Assembly: GCF_001644605.1 (NCBI RefSeq)
Contig: NZ_CP011388.1
Span: 80,001 to 137,500 of the forward strand
Source: Paenibacillus swuensis
GTDB lineage: Bacteria > Bacillota > Bacilli > Paenibacillales > DY6
DNA length: 57,500 nucleotides
Reading direction: 5' to 3'
Shown: piece by piece, positions 49,206 to 57,500 of the stretch
Numbering within the stretch: position 1 is the stretch's first letter
Layout: each line of letters starts with the position of its first letter
The notes under the pieces: model-generated
Database searches by the model: none
The model's input: the letters and a program-made list of their open reading frames with translations, nothing else
What the model was told of the DNA's origin: nothing
Position numbers and translations under genes: made by a program

Positions 49206-49907
49206 TCAGGGCAAATCAATGAGAATGAAACTTCCGCCTTGTACTGAACTAATATTTAAAGCTGTAGTTTCAGTAATCCTCGCGGAATCCCGGTTGTGCA
49301 GCTGCGTACTTCCATTAATAGTAATCTCGCCTTCAGTCACAAATACGAATATTCGACGATTCTGGGCTTGATTAAACGAAATTTCTTTGCCCTGCTCCAG
49401 ACGCGACATATACATCGTCATATCTTGGTGAATGTGGGCGACTTCTGCCGATGACTGATGAGACACGATCGGTAGCAGGATATTGACTGTTTTGGCAAGA
49501 TCATATGTTGTCGTTTCGTATGAAGGCTGAACCCCTTCCTGATTGGGCATAAACCACATTTGCAGCAGATTCATATCCTCGTTCTCTGAAGGGTTGAATT
49601 CTGAATGCATGACACCCTTGCCTGCGGACATTCGTTGAATTTGACCATATGTTGTAACGGCTGTATGGCCTAGACTATCCTGATGCTGTAATTGCCCACG
49701 AAGCACAACGGACACGATCTCCATTTCACGATGAGGATGCATACCAAAACCTTTACCCGCTGCAATTATATCGTCGTTAAGCACCCGCAATGGGCCGAAA
49801 TTCATATTGTCGGAATCATAATAATCGGCAAAGGAAAAGCTAAAATGACTTTGAAGCCAACCATGGTCAGCAGAATAACGTGAACTTGCCGGATATACTG
49901 AGATCAT
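49206..49907 (-). CDS. Pirin-family bicupin (YhaK type)
   Basis: 233 residues. N-terminal cupin with the pirin motif GFGMHPHREMEIVSVVLRGQ, LQHQDSLGH and RMSAGKGVMHSEFNPS, where H57, H59 and further His/Glu bind metal. The second cupin is reduced. YhaK-like proteins are linked to oxidative or quinone stress and some have quercetinase activity. No clear ribosome site besides AAGGTG before ATG 49907. DoxX and HxlR neighbours suggest a small redox-stress unit. Confidence 0.87.
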   Translation of the reverse strand: MISVYPASSRYSADHGWLQSHFSFSFADYYDSDNMNFGPLRVLNDDIIAAGKGFGMHPHREMEIVSVVLRGQLQHQDSLGHTAVTTYGQIQRMSAGKGVMHSEFNPSENEDMNLLQMWFMPNQEGVQPSYETTTYDLAKTVNILLPIVSHQSSAEVAHIHQDMTMYMSRLEQGKEISFNQAQNRRIFVFVTEGEITINGSTQLHNRDSARITETTALNISSVQGGSFILIDLP

Positions 49908-49943
49908 CTCATCACACCTTTCACATCTTATAGTGTAAACAAG

Positions 49944-50348
49944 TTATTGAATCATTGCATCCAAGGAAAACTCACCTGCACCGATCATTGCCACTCCTAT
50001 AGCTACTACAATCAGAACCAAATTATATTCATAACCGTTTTGTGTAACCCATAAGCCGTTAGATCCATGAACCTTAGCAATTGATACTACCATCGTAATA
50101 ACAATAAGCGCCGCGCCAACCCAAGTGAACAAACCGACTGCTAACAGCAATCCACCCAGCATTTCACTGGCACCTGCCATAATGGCCATCGTCATACCTG
50201 GTTTCATCCCAATGGAGTCTAGCCAACCTGCTGTGCCTTTTAAACCGTAACCGCCAAACCAACCCAATAACTTCTGCGCACCATGCCCTACAAACAACAA
50301 ACCAACTACTACCCGTATAATCAATAATCCTAAATCCATCATTTCCAT
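49944..50348 (-). CDS. DoxX-family membrane protein
   Basis: 134 residues with four membrane helices (LGLLIIRVVVGLLFVGHGAQ, MTMAIMAGASEMLGGLLLAV, AALIVITMVVSIAKVHG, YNLVLIVVAIGVAMIGAGEF). The HGAQKLLGWFGG stretch is typical of the family, which includes CatD beside catechol dioxygenase CatE in Bacillus. AGGAGG precedes ATG 50348. Probably cotranscribed with the pirin and controlled by the divergent HxlR regulator. Confidence 0.88.
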   Translation of the reverse strand: MEMMDLGLLIIRVVVGLLFVGHGAQKLLGWFGGYGLKGTAGWLDSIGMKPGMTMAIMAGASEMLGGLLLAVGLFTWVGAALIVITMVVSIAKVHGSNGLWVTQNGYEYNLVLIVVAIGVAMIGAGEFSLDAMIQ

Positions 50349-50402
50349 CTTTGTTTCCTCCTGTACTTTATTTTAGTGTGTAACTTATATATTTATATTA
50401 AC

Positions 50403-50451
50403 TTAATTTACTTACTTTTGTCAAGCTACTTAACTTATTTAATTTACTTAC
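50403..50451. repeat. Direct repeats in the doxX-hxlR promoter region
   Basis: TTAATTTACTTAC occurs at 50403-50415 and 50439-50451, 36 bp apart, with further TTAC copies to about 50475. Likely binding sites for the HxlR regulator in an otherwise AT-rich 172-bp divergent region. Confidence 0.45.
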
Positions 50452-50520
50452 ACTTACTGGATGGTACTCACTTACTTTATTAAAGTTATTATGGTAAAAT
50501 AGATACAGAGGTGATGGACA

Positions 50521-50829
50521 ATGGATTATTCAAAAATGTGCCCCCGCTACGAATCCGCCATTGACTTACTAGGTAAGAAGTGGACCGGCTTGATTATTCG
50601 GGTGTTGTTGGGTGGGCCCCGTCGATTTAAAGATATTAAAGAACAGATTCCGGATATGAGTGACAAAATATTAACGGAACGCATGAAAGAGCTTGAACAA
50701 GTCGGCGTTATACGCAGGAATGTTTATGCGGAAACACCCGTGCGCATTGAATATGATTTAACGGATAAAGGAAAGGGCCTGGAGCATGTTATTGAGTCGA
50801 TTCAAGACTGGGGCGAGAAGTGGATGTAA
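50521..50829 (+). CDS. HxlR-family winged-helix regulator
   Basis: 102 residues, full HxlR length. Conserved start MCPRYESAIDLLGKKWTGLI, the recognition region RRFKDIKEQIPDMSDKILTE, wing RNVYAETPVRIEYDLTDKGK and the C-terminal helix. C6 in KMCPRYE is at the place of the redox cysteine used by HypR/YodB-type sensors. AGAGGTG precedes ATG 50521. Divergent from doxX and likely its redox-responsive repressor. Confidence 0.88.
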   Translation: MDYSKMCPRYESAIDLLGKKWTGLIIRVLLGGPRRFKDIKEQIPDMSDKILTERMKELEQVGVIRRNVYAETPVRIEYDLTDKGKGLEHVIESIQDWGEKWM

Positions 50830-50834
50830 CTGCT

Positions 50835-50875
50835 AAAGAAACCGTTCAACGGCCATGGCCATGAACGGTTTCTTT
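50835..50875. terminator. Bidirectional terminator
   Basis: AAAGAAACCGTTCA and TGAACGGTTTCTTT arms, 14 bp perfect, between convergent genes. Confidence 0.87.
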
Positions 50876-50892
50876 GCGGAAGTATAGGTAAT

Positions 50893-52065
50893 TTAGAAGA
50901 AATCCATCAAATATGTTGTGCTAGGCGGGATTCGTTGCTCCAGCCGCTGAACCTGGTCGTAATCTCCCTGAATTCGTCCCAACTGATACAACTCGAGCGG
51001 TTTTAAATAACCTAAGAACAGCGCTGAGAGCGTTTGGATATCCATTCGAAGCTGCGGCCTTTCGTCTGTAGAAGCTATTTCCGGTTTACCTTCACTTGAT
51101 ATATCGATAGCAAACGTGCCTTGATTCCATGGTGCAAACGGATCCTCAATAGCCAGCACTATGATCTCCTTGGCATTCAGATCTGAGGTCGGAGCAAATG
51201 TATACTGGCCTAGAAAGCCTGTGAAATCTACAATTCTCCCCATAAAATACGGTACAGTTTCCTGCGTTATACGCGGATTCCTCAGCTTGAATGGTAATCT
51301 GTCATCCGCAGGGGCTGTCAACTTCACCTTCTCGATCATCGAATCATGATTACCTACGAAAGACCATAATGCATCTTCCGATTCCAGATCAAGACAGACC
51401 ATTTCATGAATAACCATCTCTTTGTCCTTCACCTTGTATAGTATATATCCCCGGTCTTGCCCCTCCGCATTCTGGTACACCGCGAATTGACCACCCTTTC
51501 GCTCAAATACGGATCGCTCCCACCATGAATCTGAACGCACCAGAGTGCCGTTATATCGTTTAGCGAATGCTTCGTACACAGGATTTATCCGGGACGCGTC
51601 AGGTTTAATTCTTGTAATCGTACCTGGGTATGCTGTGCGCACGGGAAGTTTAGCCGCATCTACTATGTATTTCTTATACTCAATATAAGTTTCCCAACCA
51701 TATTTACGATAAAACGGAAATTCGAACGGGTGAAGAAAGGATAACGTCTGACCATTTTCTCGCATCAGTAAAAGAGCGTGTTGCAACAATTGGGTTACCA
51801 GCCCCTGACGGCGATATTCGGGCCATGTCGCTACACCCGCTATGCCTCCCATAGCAACAGGCGTTTGCTGGATGTATGTTTCCAGAGGGAGCAATACGAG
51901 TTTCGCGAGGAGCTTGTCGTCCTCAAAACAGCCCCAGATTCGTTCCGGTTCAAAATACGCCTTCCTCTCTTCACGCTCAGCTTTAGTCATCTCAAACTGA
52001 AAGGCGAATTCGGAAAGTTCCAAGCTCAGCTCAAACTCATCAGCGGTTAATGGACGTATGTGCAT
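50893..52065 (-). CDS. Eis-like GNAT acetyltransferase
   Basis: 390 residues. GNAT domain with the acetyl-CoA signature VATWPEYRRQGLVTQLLQHA (about 78-97) and FLHPFEFPFYRKYGWE. The middle is a second GNAT-like fold, the end an SCP2-like domain (FAIDISSEGKPE, LFLGYLKPLELYQLGRI), the three-part layout of Eis. The C-terminal carboxylate of F390 would act as base, as in Eis. Relatives acetylate aminoglycosides or proteins; the substrate here is unknown. AAAGGAGG precedes ATG 52065. Confidence 0.87.
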   Translation of the reverse strand: MHIRPLTADEFELSLELSEFAFQFEMTKAEREERKAYFEPERIWGCFEDDKLLAKLVLLPLETYIQQTPVAMGGIAGVATWPEYRRQGLVTQLLQHALLLMRENGQTLSFLHPFEFPFYRKYGWETYIEYKKYIVDAAKLPVRTAYPGTITRIKPDASRINPVYEAFAKRYNGTLVRSDSWWERSVFERKGGQFAVYQNAEGQDRGYILYKVKDKEMVIHEMVCLDLESEDALWSFVGNHDSMIEKVKLTAPADDRLPFKLRNPRITQETVPYFMGRIVDFTGFLGQYTFAPTSDLNAKEIIVLAIEDPFAPWNQGTFAIDISSEGKPEIASTDERPQLRMDIQTLSALFLGYLKPLELYQLGRIQGDYDQVQRLEQRIPPSTTYLMDFF

Positions 52066-52232
52066 AATGCTGCCTCCTTTAGGATGTTGGTTTCATTATG
52101 ACACAGCCCTCTGCATTTTCAACAGAAAGCTTGATTAAGCCCATTTTATCCAGAAACCCTCACGCTTGATTGCTCTAGTGAATATACTGCCATTACATCT
52201 AACTCACTTATTTTTAGGAGGGCGGGACCTCG

Positions 52233-52325
52233 ATGGTGCAGAAAAGGTTCAAATGGCAATTTGAGATGGCCTACATTGTAGGCGTTGGGCTCGGATTAGT
52301 GGCGCATCTGTTGGAAAAACTATAA
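52233..52325 (+). CDS. Small ORF, 30-residue membrane-type peptide
   Basis: AGGAGGG lies ten bases before ATG 52233. The frame reads MVQKRFKWQFEMAYIVGVGL then GLVAHLLEKL: a basic N-terminus, one hydrophobic helix with glycines, and a polar end. The hairpin terminator right after the stop (52335) supports a real transcription unit. I do not recognise the family. The remaining 52066-52430 stretch holds this gene and two terminators only. Confidence 0.62.
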   Translation: MVQKRFKWQFEMAYIVGVGLGLVAHLLEKL

Positions 52326-52334
52326 GTTCTCACC

Positions 52335-52362
52335 GCACCTTCCGGATGGATAGGTGCCTTTT
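52335..52362 (+). terminator. Terminator after the small ORF
   Basis: GCACCT and AGGTGC arms around an 11-base loop, followed by CTTTTGT. Confidence 0.62.
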
Positions 52363-52383
52363 GTCATATATGTACATAGGCAC

Positions 52384-52417
52384 AAAAAAACCATCAGAAC
52401 GTTCTGATGGTTTCTTT
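52384..52417 (-). terminator. Terminator of the rRNA-tRNA operon
   Basis: AAACCATCAGAAC and GTTCTGATGGTTT perfect arms with almost no loop, then TTTTTGTG on the minus strand, 15 bp after the last tRNA. Confidence 0.87.
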
Positions 52418-52431
52418 CATCTTACTAGTAG

Positions 52432-52510
52432 TGCCGGTGAAGGGACTCGAACCCCCACGGTTTCCCTCACGATTTTGAGTCGCGCGCGTCTGCCATTCCG
52501 CCACACCGGC
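52432..52510 (-). tRNA. tRNA-Leu (CAA)
   Basis: Acceptor GCCGGTG pairs with CACCGGC. Anticodon loop CTCAAAA gives CAA. Extra arm typical of leucine. CCA not encoded. Last gene of the array. Confidence 0.93.
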
Positions 52511-52524
52511 TAATCATGTAAAGA

Positions 52525-52601
52525 TGGCGCGCCCTAAGAGATTCGAACTCCTGGCCTTTTGATTCGTAGTCAAACGCTCTATCCAGCTGAGCTAAGGGCG
52601 C
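52525..52601 (-). tRNA. tRNA-Arg (ACG)
   Basis: Acceptor GCGCCCT/AGGGCGC, anticodon loop CTACGAA, encoded CCA. It stands between the two leucine genes, a place where I recall none in B. subtilis trnD. Confidence 0.94.
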
Positions 52602-52623
52602 AAATGTTGCTGCTTGGTAATAA

Positions 52624-52712
52624 TGGTGCCGAAGACCAGACTTGAACTGGTACGGTGGTCACCCACCGCAGGATTTTAAGTCCTGTGCGTCTGCCGATTC
52701 CGCCACTCCGGC
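52624..52712 (-). tRNA. tRNA-Leu (TAA)
   Basis: Acceptor GCCGGAG with 3' end GGCACCA, anticodon loop CTTAAAA, long variable arm, CCA encoded. Confidence 0.94.
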
Positions 52713-52720
52713 GAGTGTTG

Positions 52721-52794
52721 TGGAGGCGCCACCCAGACTCGAACTGGGGGTAAAGCTTTTGCAGAGCTCTGCCTTACCACTTGGCTATGGCGCC
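52721..52794 (-). tRNA. tRNA-Cys (GCA)
   Basis: Acceptor GGCGCCA, anticodon loop CTGCAAA, CCA encoded. Confidence 0.95.
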
Positions 52795-52804
52795 ATGAAT
52801 TAGA

Positions 52805-52879
52805 TGGAGCGGAAGACGGGAATCGAACCCGCGACCCTCGCCTTGGCAAGGCGATGCTCTACCGCTGAGCCACTTCCGC
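52805..52879 (-). tRNA. tRNA-Gly (GCC)
   Basis: Acceptor GCGGAAG/CTTCCGC, anticodon GCC in TTGCCAA, CCA encoded. Confidence 0.95.
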
Positions 52880-52890
52880 AAGTAATATAA

Positions 52891-52965
52891 TGGCTGGGGA
52901 TCAAGGATTCGAACCTTGGAATGACGGAGTCAAAGTCCGTTGCCTTACCGCTTGGCTAATCCCCA
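52891..52965 (-). tRNA. tRNA-Gln (TTG)
   Basis: Acceptor TGGGGAT/ATCCCCA with the U1-A72 pair usual for glutamine, anticodon loop CTTTGAC, CCA encoded. Confidence 0.95.
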
Positions 52966-53006
52966 ACAAACTTGCTGTTTAATTTAAAAGTTAGGTAAAG
53001 ATATTA

Positions 53007-53083
53007 TGGGGCGATCGATGGGACTTGAACCCACGAATGCCAGAGCCACAGACTGGTGCGTTAACCCCTTCGCCACGACCGCC
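53007..53083 (-). tRNA. tRNA-His (GTG)
   Basis: Eight-pair acceptor with the extra G-1 paired to C73, anticodon loop CTGTGGC, CCA encoded. Confidence 0.94.
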
Positions 53084-53097
53084 ACATAAGTTTAAGT

Positions 53098-53171
53098 TGG
53101 CAGGGGCAGCAGGAATCGAACCCACACCAAAGGTTTTGGAGACCTTTGTTCTACCTTTAAACTATGCCCCT
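53098..53171 (-). tRNA. tRNA-Trp (CCA)
   Basis: Acceptor AGGGGCA/TGCCCCT, anticodon loop CTCCAAA, CCA encoded. Confidence 0.95.
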
Positions 53172-53174
53172 ATA

Positions 53175-53260
53175 TGGTGGAGGATGATGGATTCGAACCA
53201 CCGAACTCGTCAGAGAGCAGATTTACAGTCTGCCGTGTTTAGCCACTTCACTAATCCTCC
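53175..53260 (-). tRNA. tRNA-Tyr (GTA)
   Basis: Acceptor GGAGGAT/ATCCTCC, anticodon loop CTGTAAA, long variable arm, CCA encoded. Only three bases separate it from tRNA-Trp. Confidence 0.95.
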
Positions 53261-53270
53261 AAGTTAAAGC

Positions 53271-53346
<76 letters not shown>

Positions 53347-53400
53347 ATATGATATTGTATCCGAGTGATTCTAAATTTAACCGAACCGCTAGATTGTAAG

Positions 53401-53476
<76 letters not shown>

Positions 53477-53497
53477 TTACAAGTAATAAAGATTAAA

Positions 53498-53574
53498 TGG
53501 CGGAGCCGACGGGATTCGAACCCGCGGTCTCCTGCGTGACAGGCAGGCATGTTAGGCCTCTACACCACGGCTCC
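53498..53574 (-). tRNA. tRNA-Asp (GTC)
   Basis: Acceptor GGAGCCG/CGGCTCC, anticodon loop CTGTCAC, CCA encoded. Confidence 0.95.
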
Positions 53575-53611
53575 ACACTATGTTGCATGTTCATCTCATA
53601 AATAGAGACTA

Positions 53612-53685
53612 TTGCGGGGGCAGGATTTGAACCTGCGGCCTTCGGGTTATGAGCCCGACGAGCTACCGAGCTGCTCCACCCCGCG
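53612..53685 (-). tRNA. Initiator tRNA-Met (CAT)
   Basis: CGCGGGGTGGAGCAG start with the unpaired C1-A72 that marks initiator tRNA, and the GGG/CCC pairs next to the CTCATGA loop. CCA not encoded. Confidence 0.94.
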
Positions 53686-53706
53686 TCATTAAATATAAGG
53701 TATATA

Positions 53707-53782
53707 TGGTGGAGGCTGAGGGGATCGAACCCCCGACCCTCTGCTTGTAAGGCAGATGCTCTCCCAGCTGAGCTAAGCCTCC
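53707..53782 (-). tRNA. tRNA-Val (TAC)
   Basis: Acceptor GGAGGCT/AGCCTCC, anticodon loop CTTACAA, CCA encoded. Confidence 0.95.
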
Positions 53783-53872
53783 ATAAAAACAAGGACAAGT
53801 AGTATCTTAACATATACTTTACACTAAGTACAAGTCATAATTTCTTACAGAAAAGTTAAACTGTAGAAAGAA

Positions 53873-53947
53873 TGGTGACCCGTAGGGGATTCGAACCCCT
53901 GTTACCTCCGTGAAAGGGAGGTGTCTTAACCCCTTGACCAACGGGCC
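53873..53947 (-). tRNA. tRNA-Glu (TTC)
   Basis: Acceptor GGCCCGT with 3' ACGGGTC (one G-U pair), anticodon loop CTTTCAC, CCA encoded. Confidence 0.94.
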
Positions 53948-53956
53948 GTACTACAG

Positions 53957-53988
53957 CATATGAGGTAAAGCTACGGAGAGAAAGGGAT
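53957..53988 (-). repeat. Copy of the 3' end of tRNA-Ser
   Basis: 32 bases identical to 54071-54102. It holds the last 15 bases of tRNA-Ser and 17 bases of its downstream flank, repeated 114 bp further along in the transcribed spacer. The 53948-54087 spacer contains nothing else I can name. Confidence 0.85.
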
Positions 53989-54087
53989 GCTCTCCACTAC
54001 GTTTCGAGAATGCGATGTGGTCCTTACGAAGCTTATGCTTCACCGAACCCCGCGGGTCTCGAATCCCATACATATGAGGTAAAGCTA

Positions 54088-54177
54088 CGGAGAGAAAGGG
54101 ATTCGAACCCTTGAGACGCTTGTGGCGCCTACACGATTTCCAATCGTGCTCCTTCGACCAAACTCGGACACCTCTCC
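54088..54177 (-). tRNA. tRNA-Ser (GGA)
   Basis: Acceptor GGAGAGG with 3' CTCTCC-G, anticodon loop TTGGAAA, long variable arm (GCGCCACAAGCGT region). CCA not encoded. Confidence 0.93.
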
Positions 54178-54180
54178 AAA

Positions 54181-54256
54181 TGGCTCCCCGAACAGGACTC
54201 GAACCTGTGACAACTCGATTAACAGTCGAGTGCTCTACCAACTGAGCTATCAGGGA
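54181..54256 (-). tRNA. tRNA-Asn (GTT)
   Basis: Acceptor TCCCTGA with 3' TCGGGGA, anticodon loop CTGTTAA, CCA encoded. First tRNA after the 23S gene. Confidence 0.94.
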
Positions 54257-54364
54257 ATATCAAGGTTTGCACCCTGAAAACTGAATGTGAATGAATGAGA
54301 GCTTTGCTTGCAAAGCTAGCTTCGTAAGCATGCTCAACGCGTTAACCTGTTAATTCAGGTAATT

Positions 54365-57289
<2,925 letters not shown>

Positions 57290-57500
57290 AGACGAATTTG
57301 CTGATTGAAGCGTTAAGCTTCATATCCAACATTCGTTACTTCGGAAGCATCCTAAAATATCTTAGAGATGTTACTAGCGGATCTTGCGATCCTTGCGTTG
57401 TTTACACATTCATTCACTATCCAGTTTTCAAGGAACAAAACAAAACATACTGAAAGGGTTTAACCTTTCAAAACTGAACTTGAGCGAAATAAGCGGTATT
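57290..57500 (-). other. 16S-23S spacer, partial
   Basis: No tRNA is seen in this part of the spacer. The minus strand carries TGTTCCTTGAAAACTG near 57420-57438, resembling the boxA antitermination element of Bacillus rRNA operons. The 16S gene would lie beyond the window. Confidence 0.7.

Overview
The window reads as chromosome of a spore-forming Gram-positive bacterium of the Paenibacillus type. Evidence: spore genes (yunB at the left edge, sspI), SpoU-type ysgA beside sspI, a LiaFSR/PspA envelope-stress operon, perfect CcpA cre sites, AGGAGG ribosome sites, and a long rRNA-linked tRNA array in the order known from Bacillus trnD. No phage genes, transposases, CRISPR arrays or origins were found.

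Region 1 (about 1-27,700) is an accessory locus for uronic-acid-containing polysaccharide. It holds a GH88 unsaturated glucuronyl hydrolase, a GH5-like hydrolase, a PL20/heparin-lyase-like enzyme, a 2,011-residue heparinase II/III-type lyase, a broken alginate lyase, two cassettes of D-2-hydroxyacid dehydrogenase plus TIM-barrel isomerase, two convergent Gfo/Idh/MocA oxidoreductases, and many regulators (four intact AraC, one XylR-like, two decayed AraC copies). The 25,760-27,700 segment is a decayed partial copy of the AraC-GH88-...-AraC block at 1,159-15,937, with a precise internal deletion junction. All three lyase genes carry a CcpA cre site just upstream.

Region 2 (27,700-42,900) is mostly core: ysgA, sspI, a LacI-Gfo-ThuA-Gfo sugar operon with its own palindromic operator and a 12-bp repeat array, prfC, a PhzF-like gene, zwf, a glycine-rich small protein, and a combined psp/lia operon transcribed liaI, pspA-like, pspC, pspA/liaH, liaF, liaS, liaR.

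Region 3 (42,960-49,000) is a mannonate/hexuronate operon: uxuA, a TIM-barrel isomerase, two Gfo/Idh/MocA oxidoreductases, an AraC regulator and an SDR that may be the fructuronate reductase. It could take up uronates released by the region 1 enzymes. No transporter gene is present in any of these sugar clusters.

Region 4 (49,200-57,500) holds a pirin, a DoxX protein, a divergent HxlR regulator, an Eis-like acetyltransferase, an unlisted 30-residue ORF, then on the minus strand a 17-gene tRNA array directly downstream of a complete 23S rRNA gene. No 5S gene lies between them. Functional names rest on recognised motifs and family resemblance; no database search was run.
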